Assembly: GCA_021846965.1 (NCBI GenBank)
Contig: JAJZWA010000010.1
Coordinates: 1-64,000 of the forward strand
DNA length: 64,000 nucleotides
Source: Pseudomonadota bacterium
GTDB taxonomy: Bacteria > Pseudomonadota > Gammaproteobacteria > Burkholderiales > Burkholderiaceae_C
Reading direction: 5' to 3'
Part shown: positions 48,681-58,357 of the stretch, piece by piece
How positions within the stretch are numbered: the stretch's first letter is position 1
Layout of the letters: every line of letters starts with the position of its first letter
Position numbers and translations under genes: made by a program
Notes under the pieces: generated by a model
Seen by the model: the letters and a program-made list of their open reading frames with translations, nothing else
The model's database searches: none
Told to the model about the DNA's origin: nothing

Positions 48681-49712
48681 TCACGGAAGCGCGAAACTTG
48701 AGCCCGCCGCGCCCGGGCCCAGCGCCGCCAGGGCGTCGCGCATGATCGGGCTGTCGGCGACCTGCAGCAGTTTGTGCGCGTAGTCGGGATCGGTCGCGTA
48801 CCCCGCTCTCTGCAGGCCCTGCGCGAAGGCTCCGAGATCGCTGCCATGGCCGCGCACCGGAGCGTAGCGAGGCGACTCCAGCAGGGAGGCGTAATCGTGC
48901 ACGCTGGCGGCCGCGCTGCGGTAGGCGCGAAAAGCCGCCTCGCCCAGCGAGCGCACGCCCTGCGAGACCTCGGCGCTGAACTCGCGCAGGCTCGCGCCAT
49001 GCCAGTCCGTCCCCGCCTTGATGCCGAACAGGTTGTTGCCCGGCGCGTGGCGTCCCCAGCCCGTCTCCAGCGCGGCCTGCGCCAGGATGCCCACGGGACT
49101 CACGCCCAGGGCGCGGGCGGCCGCGCGCGCGCTGGGCGCGATGGCGGCGATGAAGGCGCGGGCCCGGCTGCGCAAGGAGGGATCCTCGAGCCCGTCCGCG
49201 CCGGCCGGGGCCGTGTCCGCGGCGGCATGCGAGGAGGTGGTGCCGGCGCCGCCGGGCAGCGCGGCCGCCTCGGCGGCCGTGGCTGCGCGTGGGCTCCGCG
49301 CGGGCGTCGCGCCGGATGTGGGGGCGAATGCGGAGGCGGCCGACGAAGCCGTGCCGGCGACGCCGTCGCCGGCATGCGCGCCGGCGCCGTAGCGGGTCGC
49401 CAGCTCGCGCGCGAGAAAGCTGCCCAGGCCGATGCCCGAGCCCTGACTGACGACGTCGGCCACCTGCTGGCTGAACATCGACTCGAACATCGGGCCGCCG
49501 CTGTCGCCCAGCAGATCGGGCCCCAGCTTGACGGTGTTGGCGCTTTTCAGCAGCTGCTGCACCAGCAGGGCCTCGAATTGACGACTCACCGCGCGAATGG
49601 TCGCGGGGTCCTGCGGGTGGGCCTGGGCCAGCGCCTGCAGCTGGTTGAGTCCCTGGAAGGACAGGCTGTCGGCGGCCCGCGCGGTGGCCGAGCCCAGGAG
49701 TGGCGAGCTCAT
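48681..49712 (-). CDS. flgJ: Flagellar rod assembly protein/muramidase FlgJ
   Basis: FEALLVQQLLKSAN rod-cap N-terminus; GILAQAALETGWGRHAPGNNLFGIKAGTDWHG glucosaminidase domain. Confidence 0.95.
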   Translation of the reverse strand: MSSPLLGSATARAADSLSFQGLNQLQALAQAHPQDPATIRAVSRQFEALLVQQLLKSANTVKLGPDLLGDSGGPMFESMFSQQVADVVSQGSGIGLGSFLARELATRYGAGAHAGDGVAGTASSAASAFAPTSGATPARSPRAATAAEAAALPGGAGTTSSHAAADTAPAGADGLEDPSLRSRARAFIAAIAPSARAAARALGVSPVGILAQAALETGWGRHAPGNNLFGIKAGTDWHGASLREFSAEVSQGVRSLGEAAFRAYRSAAASVHDYASLLESPRYAPVRGHGSDLGAFAQGLQRAGYATDPDYAHKLLQVADSPIMRDALAALGPGAAGSSFALP

Positions 49713-49722
49713 GCGAGGGTCC

Positions 49723-50850
49723 TCAGATCACGTCGAGCTGGGCGTGCAGAGCGCCAGCCTGTTTCATCGCCTGCACGATGGCGATCAGGTCCTGCGGCGA
49801 GGCGCCCACGGCGTTCAGCGCGCGCACCACGGCGTCCAGGGTCACGCCGGGGCGGAACATGAGCAGGTCGGCCTTGCCGGCCTTGGCCTGCACGGAGGTC
49901 TTCGGGACCACCGTGGTCTGGCCCGCGCCCAGGGGGTTGGGCTGGCTGACCTCGTACTTGGTGCTGATGCTCACCGACAGATTGCCGTGGGCCACGGCGC
50001 AGGCGCCCAGGGTCACGTTCTGGCCGAGCACCACCGTGCCGCTGCGCGCGTCGATGACCACCTTGGCCGGAGGCTCGGACGGATCCACCTGCAGCGCCTG
50101 CATGCGCCCGAGGAAGGAGGTGCGCGCGCCGGGGGCTCCGGGAGCCTGCACCTGGATGGTGCCGGCGTTGAGCGCCACGGCGGTGTTGGCGCCGAAGGAC
50201 TCGTTGATGCGCTCGGCGATGCGCGAGGCCGTGCCGAAGCTCGGGGTGTCCAGCGCCAGGGTCAGCGTGGGGCCCTGGTTGAAGGCGTCGGGCACGCTGC
50301 GCTCGACCGTGGCACCATTGGCCACGGTGCCCGCGGTGAGGAAATTGACCTGGGTGCTGCTGCCTCCCGACGAGGCCCCGTAGCCGCTGACCACGACGCT
50401 GCCCTGGGCCACCGCGTAGGTCTGGCCGTCCGCGCCCTTGAGTGGGGTCATCAGCAGGGTGCCGCCGGCCAGGCTGGAGGCGTTGCCCACCGCCGACACC
50501 GTGATGTTGATCTTCTGGCCCGGCAGCGCGAAGGCCGGCAGGTCGGCGGTGACCATCACCGCCGCCAGGTCCTTGGGCTGCAGGTTCTGCGCCACGCTGG
50601 CCGGCAGGTTGATGCCCAGGCGCTGGAACATGTTCAGCAGGGACTGCGTGGTGTACGGCACCTGCGTGGCCTGGTCGCCGGTGCCCGACAGGCCCACCAC
50701 CAGGCCGTAGCCCACCAGCTGGTTGCTGCGCACACCCTCGATGCTGACCAGGTCGCGGATGGCCATCGCGCGTGCCGGCGCGGCCCATGCGCCGAGGCCG
50801 GCGAGCAGAGCGGCCAGCAGCAGGACGGGAAGACGCGGGAGTCGGAACAT
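49723..50850 (-). CDS. flgI: Flagellar P-ring protein FlgI
   Basis: IRDLVSIEGVRSNQLVGYGLVVGLSGTGDQ...ALNAVGASPQDLIAIVQAMKQAGALHAQLDVI. Confidence 0.97.
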   Translation of the reverse strand: MFRLPRLPVLLLAALLAGLGAWAAPARAMAIRDLVSIEGVRSNQLVGYGLVVGLSGTGDQATQVPYTTQSLLNMFQRLGINLPASVAQNLQPKDLAAVMVTADLPAFALPGQKINITVSAVGNASSLAGGTLLMTPLKGADGQTYAVAQGSVVVSGYGASSGGSSTQVNFLTAGTVANGATVERSVPDAFNQGPTLTLALDTPSFGTASRIAERINESFGANTAVALNAGTIQVQAPGAPGARTSFLGRMQALQVDPSEPPAKVVIDARSGTVVLGQNVTLGACAVAHGNLSVSISTKYEVSQPNPLGAGQTTVVPKTSVQAKAGKADLLMFRPGVTLDAVVRALNAVGASPQDLIAIVQAMKQAGALHAQLDVI

Positions 50851-50882
50851 GGGCAGGGAACCGGGAATGGGCTTGGAAAGGC

Positions 50883-51590
50883 TCAGAAGGGCCACAGGGA
50901 GAGGAAGAACTTGGTCAGCCAGGGCACCTTCGCCGCGTCGTACACGCTGCCGTTGCCGCTGTATTCGACCCGCGCGTCGGCGATCTGCGTGCTCGAGACC
51001 GTGTTCTGGGGGGTCACGTCGGCGGCACGCACCACGCCCACGACGCGAATGAACTCGTGGCCGCCGTTGAGCATGACTTCCTTCTGCCCGGAAAGCTCCA
51101 GGTTGCCATTGCTCATGACCTGCACCACCGTGGCCTGCAGCGTGGTGGTGAAGGTGTTGCTCTGCGTGGTGGCTCCGTTGCCGCCGAACTTCTGCGCGGA
51201 GGTCGCCCCGAGGCTGGGGCTGTACGCGCCCAGCGTGGGCTGCACGCCGAACAGGCTGGACAGCCCGGCGCTCACCGTGTCCGACTTGGCGATGGTGGTG
51301 TTGGTCGACTTGCTGGCGTTGGCGTTCTCGGCGATCAGGATCGTGATCAGGTCGCCCACGCGGTGCGCGCGCGAGTCCTCGAACAGCGCGACGTTGGTGC
51401 CATCCTGCCAGATGGCGCCGTTGGCCGGATGCGCGTTCATCGGCTGCGGCTGGGCGGGAATGCTCAGCGGCTCGAGTTTCTGCAAGGCCATCTTGTCCGT
51501 GGGCGAGGCCGCGCAGCCGGCCAGCAGCAGGGCCGCCGCCGTCAGCAGGGGCGCGCCGGCGCGGCGCAGGATGGTGGCAAGCGGGCTCAT
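50883..51590 (-). CDS. flgH: Flagellar L-ring lipoprotein FlgH
   Basis: Lipobox LLLAGCAAS; VGDLITILIAENANASKSTNTTIAKSD; ITPQNTVSSTQIADARVEYSGNG-like C-terminus. Confidence 0.97.
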   Translation of the reverse strand: MSPLATILRRAGAPLLTAAALLLAGCAASPTDKMALQKLEPLSIPAQPQPMNAHPANGAIWQDGTNVALFEDSRAHRVGDLITILIAENANASKSTNTTIAKSDTVSAGLSSLFGVQPTLGAYSPSLGATSAQKFGGNGATTQSNTFTTTLQATVVQVMSNGNLELSGQKEVMLNGGHEFIRVVGVVRAADVTPQNTVSSTQIADARVEYSGNGSVYDAAKVPWLTKFFLSLWPF

Positions 51591-52375
51591 CAGATGTTCT
51601 GCTCCACGTACTGGAGCATCTGGTCGGAGGTCTGCACGGCCTTGCTGTTGATCTCGTAGGCGCGCTGGGTGGAAATCATGTCCACCAGCGCCGAGACCAC
51701 GTTCACGTTGGAGGACTCGAGATAGTTCTGCTGCACCGCGCCCAGGCCGTTGAGCGTGGGCTGGCCGGTGTTGGGGCTGCCCGAGGAACCGGTCTGCAGG
51801 TACAGGTTGCCGCCGATGCTCTGCAGGCCGGCCGGGTTGATGAAATTGGCCAGCTGCAGGGTTCCCACCTGTTGCGCGGCGGCCTGGCCGGGCAGGGTCA
51901 CGGAGACCGTGCCGTCCTCGCCGATGGTGATGGTCTGCGCGCTGGACGGGATGGTGATGGTCGGCTGTACCAGATAGCCGCTGGCCGTGGTGAGCTGGCC
52001 CTGGTTGTTGAGCTGGAAGGTGCCGTCGCGCGTGTAGGCGATGGTCCCGTTGGGCTGCAGGATCTGGAAGAAGCCGGCGCCGTTGATGGCCACGTCCAGC
52101 GAGTTGCCCGTCTGCGTCAGGTTGCCTTCGGTGAACAGGCGCTCGGTGGCCACCGGCGTGACCCCCGTGCCCAGCTGCAGGCCCGAGGGGTACATGGTGG
52201 TCTGCGAGGATTGCGCGCCCGGCTGGGTCAGGTTCTGGTACAGCAGGTCCTGGAACACGGTGCGCGCGCTCTTGAACCCGGTCGTGTTGACGTTGGCCAG
52301 GTTGTTCGAAATCACGTCCATGTTGGTCTGCTGGGCTTGCAGACCGGTGGCGGCGACGTACAGGGATCGGATCAT
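51590..52375 (-). CDS. flgG: Flagellar distal rod protein FlgG
   Basis: [47 protein letters not shown]. Confidence 0.98.
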   Translation of the reverse strand: MIRSLYVAATGLQAQQTNMDVISNNLANVNTTGFKSARTVFQDLLYQNLTQPGAQSSQTTMYPSGLQLGTGVTPVATERLFTEGNLTQTGNSLDVAINGAGFFQILQPNGTIAYTRDGTFQLNNQGQLTTASGYLVQPTITIPSSAQTITIGEDGTVSVTLPGQAAAQQVGTLQLANFINPAGLQSIGGNLYLQTGSSGSPNTGQPTLNGLGAVQQNYLESSNVNVVSALVDMISTQRAYEINSKAVQTSDQMLQYVEQNI

Positions 52376-52394
52376 GATGGTCTGGAGCGGGATC

Positions 52395-53132
52395 TCAGCT
52401 GACGTTCAGCAATTGCTGCGCCGCCTGGTGGTTCTGGTCGATGTTCTGCATCAGCTTGGTCTGCATCTCGAAGGCGCGGGTGTTCTCGAGCATCTGCACC
52501 ATGGCACGCACCGGATTGACATTGCTGCCCTCGAGCACGCCGCTGGCCAGTTGCACCCTCGGATCGGGCTGAGCCGGGCCCTGGGTGTCGCGAAACAGCC
52601 CGTCGGCCCCGCGCTGCAATTGGGTGCTGGGCGGATTGACCAGCTGGATCGTGCCCAGCACCACCGGCGTGCTGGGCGAGGAGCCCGCGGGCACTCCGGA
52701 GATGGTGCCGTCCACGCCGATCTGGATCGAGGTGAGCTGGGGCACCGAGATCGGCGCGCCGGACTGTCCCAGCACGGGGTGTCCGTCACTGGTCGTGAGC
52801 ACGCCGCTGGAGGAAATGCGCAGGTCGCCGTTGCGCGTGTAGGCGGGGCTGCCGTCGGCCGACTGCACGGCGATCCAGCCGGGTCCCTGCACGGCCACGT
52901 CCAGGTTGCGCCCGGTGTGGACCATCGAGCCCTGCTGGAAATCCGTGCCCTCGCTCTGCGTGGCCACGTAGGCATTGCTGGGCAGCGGTTCGCCGTACAC
53001 CGGAAGCGCGCGGAACTGGGGCGTGGCCGCGCGATAGCCCGTGGTGCTGGCGTTGGCCAGGTTGTTGGTGACCACGTCCTGGCGCTGCAGCACGGCGCGC
53101 GCGCCGGTGGCGGCAATCCACAGGGAATCCAT
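52395..53132 (-). CDS. flgF: Flagellar rod protein FlgF
   Basis: [40 protein letters not shown]. Confidence 0.96.
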   Translation of the reverse strand: MDSLWIAATGARAVLQRQDVVTNNLANASTTGYRAATPQFRALPVYGEPLPSNAYVATQSEGTDFQQGSMVHTGRNLDVAVQGPGWIAVQSADGSPAYTRNGDLRISSSGVLTTSDGHPVLGQSGAPISVPQLTSIQIGVDGTISGVPAGSSPSTPVVLGTIQLVNPPSTQLQRGADGLFRDTQGPAQPDPRVQLASGVLEGSNVNPVRAMVQMLENTRAFEMQTKLMQNIDQNHQAAQQLLNVS

Positions 53133-53171
53133 CGCGTGCTTCCTGGTTCAGGGTCGGGTGGGCATCCGGGC

Positions 53172-54407
53172 TCAGAGCGCCAGCAGGGTCTGCAGCACCT
53201 GGTTCTGGGTCTTGATGGTCTGCGCGTTGGCCTGGTAGGACTGCTGGGCCACGATGAGGTCGACCAGCTGGGTCGACAGGTCGACGTTGGAGCCCTCGAT
53301 GGCGCTGGACTGCAGCGTGCCCAGCGAGCCGGAGCTGGGCGAGCCGGTCAGGGGCGGTCCCGACTGGTAGGTCTCGATGAAGTAGTTGTTGCCGGCCCGC
53401 TGCAGGAACTGCGGCGCCGCGAAATTGGTCAGCGTCACCTGGCCGAGGACGGAGGACTGGCCGTTGCTGTACTGCCCGTAGACCGTGCCGTCGGGGTTGA
53501 TCGCCAGGTTGGTCAGCCCGCCGGCCGCGTAGCCGTTGTTGCCGATGCTGTTGACCGCCGAGGCTGTGGCGTAATTGGTGGATCCCGAGAAACCCACGCT
53601 GAGGGTGCTCGAGTTGGCGCCGTCGGCCCAGGTCAGGGCGCCGGTGGACAGCGCCACGGTGCCGCTGACGGTGCCGGTGGAGGTGAAGGGCAGGGTGCCC
53701 AGCGCACCCGAGGTCATGCCGCTGGCTCCCGTGGTGCCGTTGACCGAGTAGTAGACGTTCCAGTTGGTGCCGGCGCCCGAGACCAGCTGGTAGTACGTGG
53801 TCAGCAGGTGCGGCGATCCGAGGCTGTCGTAGACCGTGGTGCTGGTGGAGTAGGTGTAGCTCGCGGGGTCGCTGGTGGAGAAGGCCGTGCCGCTGGCCAC
53901 CGGGGTCGCGGCCGAGTTCAGGTTCATGGAGAACACCAGGCCCGAGGTGGCCTGCGGCGCCAGCATGCCCTCGGTGATCTGCAGCGGCCCGGAGCCCCCG
54001 GTGAGCACGCCGTTGACCGCGGGAATGCCGATCAGCTTGCCGCCGTGGGAGTCGATGACGTAGCCGTTGGAGTCCAGCTGGAACTGGCCGTTGCGTCCGT
54101 AGACCGTCGAGCCGTTGTAGTCGAACTGGAAAAAGCCGTTGCCGTTGATCGCCACGTCCAGCGGATTGCTGGTGCTCTGGATGTTGCCCTGGGAGAACTG
54201 CTGCGCCACCGTCGACACCGAGGTGCCGATGCCGATCTGCCCGTTCGTCGGCGCGTTGCCGGCGATGGCCGCGGCGTAGGCATCCGAGAACTCGGCGTTG
54301 GACTGCTTGAAGCCGGCGGTGTTGGCGTTGGAAATGTTGTTGCCCAGCACCTGCAGGTCGGTGGAGGCGGCCTGCAGGCCGGAGATCGCGGTCTGGAACG
54401 TGCTCAT
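53172..54407 (-). CDS. flgE: Flagellar hook protein FlgE
   Basis: MSTFQTAISGLQAASTDLQVLGNNISNANTAGFKQSNAEFSDAYA; C-terminal VDLSTQLVDLIVAQQSYQANAQTIKTQNQVLQTLLAL. Confidence 0.97.
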   Translation of the reverse strand: MSTFQTAISGLQAASTDLQVLGNNISNANTAGFKQSNAEFSDAYAAAIAGNAPTNGQIGIGTSVSTVAQQFSQGNIQSTSNPLDVAINGNGFFQFDYNGSTVYGRNGQFQLDSNGYVIDSHGGKLIGIPAVNGVLTGGSGPLQITEGMLAPQATSGLVFSMNLNSAATPVASGTAFSTSDPASYTYSTSTTVYDSLGSPHLLTTYYQLVSGAGTNWNVYYSVNGTTGASGMTSGALGTLPFTSTGTVSGTVALSTGALTWADGANSSTLSVGFSGSTNYATASAVNSIGNNGYAAGGLTNLAINPDGTVYGQYSNGQSSVLGQVTLTNFAAPQFLQRAGNNYFIETYQSGPPLTGSPSSGSLGTLQSSAIEGSNVDLSTQLVDLIVAQQSYQANAQTIKTQNQVLQTLLAL

Positions 54408-54453
54408 GGCGCGGCGTGATGGACGGGGAGTTGGGGGAGCGCGGGCGTGGGTC

Positions 54454-55146
54454 TCACATGACCCCGACGACGCCGGACAGGGGAATCGAGCCGCTCTGGC
54501 CCTGGATCTGCAAGGTGGGCGAGGAGCCCGCGTTGAGCATCACCGACACCACCTGGCCGCTGCCGAAGGGGGCCGCGCCCACGCTGGCGCCGTTGCCGTC
54601 GGTGGCCTGCACCGCGAAGCTGTAGTTGCCCGGCGCGGCGGCGGCGCCCGAGGCGTTGGTGCCGTTCCACTGGAAGGACTGCACGCCCGCGGCCATCGAA
54701 CCCAGGTCCAGGGTGTTGACGACCTGGCCGGCCGCGTTGCTGATCTGCACCTGCACGTCCCGCGCGCCGCTGGCGAGCGTGAAGCCGCCGGCGCTGCCTC
54801 CGCTGGCGCCCAGGCTGAGCGAGTTGTCGTCGAACACCACGTTGCGACCGACCAGCGAGGCGGCCTGCAGGCTCTGGCTCTGGGCCAGTTGCGAGGTCAA
54901 TGCGGCCAGCGACTGCTGCATGGCCTGCACTCCACTGGCGGTGCTGAACTGCGCCAGCTGCGCCGACAGGTCGGTGTTGCTCATGGGATTGAGCGGATCC
55001 TGGTTGGTCAACTGGGTGACCAGCAGGTTGTAGAAGGTGCTCGCATTGCCCAGCGCGGAGGCGCCGCTGGCGCCCGAGCTGCTGGAACTGCCGGTCGACT
55101 CCAGCGAGGAGAGAAAGGGGTTGCTGCCGATCGGGGAGGTGGACAT
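54454..55146 (-). CDS. flgD: Flagellar hook capping protein FlgD
   Basis: FYNLLVTQLTNQDPLNPMSNTDLSAQLAQFSTASGVQ. Confidence 0.96.
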   Translation of the reverse strand: MSTSPIGSNPFLSSLESTGSSSSSGASGASALGNASTFYNLLVTQLTNQDPLNPMSNTDLSAQLAQFSTASGVQAMQQSLAALTSQLAQSQSLQAASLVGRNVVFDDNSLSLGASGGSAGGFTLASGARDVQVQISNAAGQVVNTLDLGSMAAGVQSFQWNGTNASGAAAAPGNYSFAVQATDGNGASVGAAPFGSGQVVSVMLNAGSSPTLQIQGQSGSIPLSGVVGVM

Positions 55147-55165
55147 GGGGGAATTCCTCGGGGGT

Positions 55166-55582
55166 TCACTGGCCCAGCGTGAGGGTCTTGAGCAAGAGGT
55201 TCTTGGCGGTGTCGGCGACGTTCACGTCCGCCTGGTACGAGCGAGAGGCGGAGATCATGTTGACCATCTCGTCCACCGGGTTGACGTTCGGGTAGGCGAC
55301 ATAGCCCTGCTTGTCGGCCAGGGGGTTGCCGGGCTGGTACACCATGCGCATCGGGCCGGGCTTTTGCACCACGCCGGCCACCTGCACGCCGTCCACGCCC
55401 GCGCCGGCACCCGGCGCGCTCAGGGGTTGCGCCGCGAACACCACTTCGCGGGCGCGGTAGGGCTGGCCGTTGGAACTGGTGGCGGAGTCGGCGTTGGCCA
55501 GGTTGCTGGCGACCACGTTGAGCCGGTAGCTCTGCGCGTTCAGGCCGGTGCTGGCGACGTCCAGGGCGGTGAACAGGGACAT
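55166..55582 (-). CDS. flgC: Flagellar rod protein FlgC
   Basis: [75 protein letters not shown]. Confidence 0.97.
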   Translation of the reverse strand: MSLFTALDVASTGLNAQSYRLNVVASNLANADSATSSNGQPYRAREVVFAAQPLSAPGAGAGVDGVQVAGVVQKPGPMRMVYQPGNPLADKQGYVAYPNVNPVDEMVNMISASRSYQADVNVADTAKNLLLKTLTLGQ

Positions 55583-55604
55583 GGGGCTGTTCCTTCGTCG
55601 GGGC

Positions 55605-56015
55605 TCAGCCGGTGATGGCCGAGTTGAGGATCTTGATGCGCTGGGTGAGGAAGGTGAGATCCGATTCGTACTGGATCGAGTTCTTGGCGAAGGCCGACTG
55701 TTCGCGGTTCATGTCCACCGTGTTGCCGTCCAGGCGTTCGGTGTTGCCCTGCTGGTAGGCGATGAAGCCGGCGCCCGGCAGGCCGGCACCCGGGGCCTGC
55801 ATCTGCCCGGCCTGATCGGTCTTCAGGCCCAGGTTCGGGGCCTCGCCCGACACCGCGCTGCGCAGGGCCTTGGCGAAGTCCATGTCCACCGCCTTGTAGC
55901 CCGGCGTGTCCGCGTTCACGATGTTCGCGGCCAGCAGCTGCTGGCGCGAGGCGCGCAGGTCCAGCGCATCTTGCAGCGGCGCGAAGGCTCGGTCGAGGAC
56001 GGAGGGTTGGGACAT
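55605..56015 (-). CDS. flgB: Flagellar rod protein FlgB
   Basis: [57 protein letters not shown]. Confidence 0.96.
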   Translation of the reverse strand: MSQPSVLDRAFAPLQDALDLRASRQQLLAANIVNADTPGYKAVDMDFAKALRSAVSGEAPNLGLKTDQAGQMQAPGAGLPGAGFIAYQQGNTERLDGNTVDMNREQSAFAKNSIQYESDLTFLTQRIKILNSAITG

Positions 56016-56091
56016 GGACTTGCAGGGTGGCGGCAATCGAGGCGGCAGGGCGGCAGGAGGGTGGCAGCAGGGTGGCTCGTGCCCCATCGGT

Positions 56092-56107
56092 AGCAGAAAC
56101 CATGCCA
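56092..56107 (-). promoter_or_regulatory. Candidate sigma54 promoter for flgB operon
   Basis: Minus strand TGGCATGGTTTCTGCT: GG-N10-GC spacing, ~77 nt upstream of flgB. Confidence 0.5.
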
Positions 56108-56298
56108 CGCATCCCGCCGGCCCGCGCGAAACCGTGAATCCGCGCCCGCTTCCCTCGGAGCGCCTGCCGTCGCGCGCAGCGGCGCGGGGTGGGCGCCGCG
56201 CCCGTGGGCCCCTGCCTGGCGCCTTGCCGCCAGGCTCCGGGCGGCAAGGCCTTGCCGCTTTGCGGCCGTCTGCGGCATCTCGGCAGCCTGCCGGGGGG

Positions 56299-56314
56299 TG
56301 GTACGGAGCTTGCA
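56299..56314 (+). promoter_or_regulatory. Candidate sigma54 promoter for flgA
   Basis: TGGTACG-GAGC-TTGCA, one mismatch to TGGCACG-N4-TTGCW; 68 nt upstream of ATG at 56382. Confidence 0.7.
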
Positions 56315-56381
56315 TTCCTCCGGGGTGGAGCGCGGCGGTCGCGCTTCCCGGATCGAGGCGCGACGACGCAGGCGGGGCAGG

Positions 56382-57209
56382 ATGATGGAATGGCAGAAGG
56401 CGGTTCGCGGGATGCAGGGCGGGGCGCCGGGTCCTCGGAGGCCGCGCGCGCTGGCTTGCGCGAGCCGCGCAATGGGCGTCGCGGCGCTGATGCTGGGCGC
56501 AGCCCTGGCTTCGCCGGTCCGGGCCATGCCTGCTGCCGCGCCCGTCGCCGCGAGCGCCGATGCGTCGCGCTGGGAGTCTCCCCAGGCCATGAGCCGCGCG
56601 GCCGAGGAGTTCGTGCGCTCGCACCTGCCCGCGGGCGCGGCGGCCGACCATGTGCGGGTGCATGCGAGCCGCGTGGCCGCGCGTTTCCCGGCCTGCGCAC
56701 CGCGGCGCCTGCTGGCGCTGCCTTTCGGCAATCCCAGTCCCTACGGCGCGCAGACCGTGCAGTTGCGCTGCGAGGGGCCGCAGACCTGGTCCGTGTACCT
56801 GCAGGTCAGCGTCGACTGGCCGCAGCAGGTGGTGGTGGCGGCCCATGCGATCGCTCCGGGCCACACCCTGCAGCCCTCGGACCTGCAGGTCCTGCAGCGC
56901 GATCGCGCCGGCCTGCCTCCCGGGGCCCTGCAAAGCGAGTCCCAGGCCGAGGGGCGCGTGCTGCGCTTCGGCGTGGCGGCCGGGCAGAGCCTCACCGAAT
57001 CCATGCTTTCCGGCCCCCGCTTGATCCACTACGGTCAGGCGGTATCCCTGATCGCGCAGGGCGATGGCGTGCGCCTGGTGGCCCTGGGCATCGCGCTGCA
57101 GGATGGCAGTCAGGGGCAGACCGTGCTGGTGCGCAACGCCCAGTCGGGCAAGGTGGTCAGCGGCGTGGTCGACGCCCGCGGGGACGTGGTGGCCGCGCTG
57201 TTTCACTGA
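56382..57209 (+). CDS. flgA: Flagellar P-ring chaperone FlgA
   Basis: VVVAAHAIAPGHTLQPSDLQVLQRDRAGLPPG...RFGVAAGQSLTESMLSGPRLIHYGQAVSLIAQGDGVRL. Confidence 0.93.
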   Translation: MMEWQKAVRGMQGGAPGPRRPRALACASRAMGVAALMLGAALASPVRAMPAAAPVAASADASRWESPQAMSRAAEEFVRSHLPAGAAADHVRVHASRVAARFPACAPRRLLALPFGNPSPYGAQTVQLRCEGPQTWSVYLQVSVDWPQQVVVAAHAIAPGHTLQPSDLQVLQRDRAGLPPGALQSESQAEGRVLRFGVAAGQSLTESMLSGPRLIHYGQAVSLIAQGDGVRLVALGIALQDGSQGQTVLVRNAQSGKVVSGVVDARGDVVAALFH

Positions 57210-57252
57210 AGCACCCCGGCGCGCGTCAAAACCCTGACGCAGACTCGATTCT

Positions 57253-57275
57253 CGGGGATTCCTACGCGATCCCCG
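57253..57275. terminator. Hairpin CGGGGAT-N9-ATCCCCG after flgA (no U-tract)
   Basis: Perfect 7-bp inverted repeat 3' of flgA. Confidence 0.35.
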
Positions 57276-57350
57276 GTGCCGCGCGGGAGTCCGGTTTCGC
57301 GCGCTTTCTCCCTCTGGGAGCGCAAGTTTTCACGGCCCTGCGGCCTGTGC

Positions 57351-57366
57351 TGGCATCAGGCTTGCT
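57351..57366 (+). promoter_or_regulatory. Candidate sigma54 promoter for GGDEF/CheW-like operon
   Basis: TGGCATC-AGGC-TTGCT; GG-N10-GC, 33 nt upstream of ATG. Confidence 0.65.
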
Positions 57367-57398
57367 AGGGCCACGTCAAGCACAGGGAGGGTGACGCC

Positions 57399-58322
57399 AT
57401 GGGGGCGTGGGCATTCGACGAGATCTACGGCAGCAGCGCGGGGGAGGTGTCGGCGGCGCCGGGCATGGCGGCAGCGCCGACCCACCGGGCGCGGGAGCTC
57501 GCGCTGAACGAGGCGCAGTTGCAGTTGCCTGCCGGAGTGCTGCGCCAGGGGCGCCAGAGCCTCTCGCACTGGCTCGACGGGGTGCTGGAAGCGAACGCCC
57601 AGGCGCGACCCGTGGCCTTGCCCGCGCAGGTGGTGCAGGGGCTGGCGCAGGCGCTGCAGGCGGCCAGTCACGGCTCCTCCCTGCTGCCCGGGCTGGCCGA
57701 TGCATTGCAGCAGGCGCAGGCGCTGCAGCGCATGAGCACGGGAGCCACGCCGCCGCGCACCCTGGTGCGCGAAGGCCTCGGGCTGCTCATGCGCCTGGCC
57801 GACCTGGAATCGGACTGGGCCGCGCAGCAGGCCTGGCTGGACCCGCTGACCGGCCTGCCGGGCCGGCGTGCGCTGCTGCAACGTCTGCAGTCGGAGCTCA
57901 GCCGGCTTCGGCGCCAGGGCGACGACTGCTGTGTGGCGCTCATCGACCTGGACCGCTTCAAGCCGGTCAACGACCAGTTCGGGCACCTGGTGGGTGACCG
58001 CTACCTGGCGGCCTTCGCGGGCGCCCTCAGCTCGCGCCTGCGCAGCTACGACGCGGCCTTTCGCTTCGGTGGCGACGAATTCGTGCTGTGCCTGCCGCAG
58101 GCCAGCGAACGGCAGGCCTGCGGCGTGGTCGAGCGACTTCGGCGGGGCCTGGCCGAACAGCCCCTGTTGAAGGCCGAGGGGCGCGAGCTGTATGCCGCCT
58201 TTTCCGCCGGGGTGGCTGCGCTGGATCCGCACAAATCCCTGGGCCAAGTCCTCGGCGAGGCGGATTCCCGGCTGTACGCCGCGAAACGTGCCGGCGGGCT
58301 TCATCCCGTCGGCGTGGCCTGA
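57399..58322 (+). CDS. GGDEF-domain diguanylate cyclase
   Basis: DPLTGLPGRRALLQRLQ...LIDLDRFKPVNDQFGHLVGDRYLAAFA...RFGGDEFVLCLPQ. Confidence 0.94.
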   Translation: MGAWAFDEIYGSSAGEVSAAPGMAAAPTHRARELALNEAQLQLPAGVLRQGRQSLSHWLDGVLEANAQARPVALPAQVVQGLAQALQAASHGSSLLPGLADALQQAQALQRMSTGATPPRTLVREGLGLLMRLADLESDWAAQQAWLDPLTGLPGRRALLQRLQSELSRLRRQGDDCCVALIDLDRFKPVNDQFGHLVGDRYLAAFAGALSSRLRSYDAAFRFGGDEFVLCLPQASERQACGVVERLRRGLAEQPLLKAEGRELYAAFSAGVAALDPHKSLGQVLGEADSRLYAAKRAGGLHPVGVA

Positions 58323-58357
58323 GCCCCCACGGCCCCCGCGGACCCGGAGTGTCCTGC

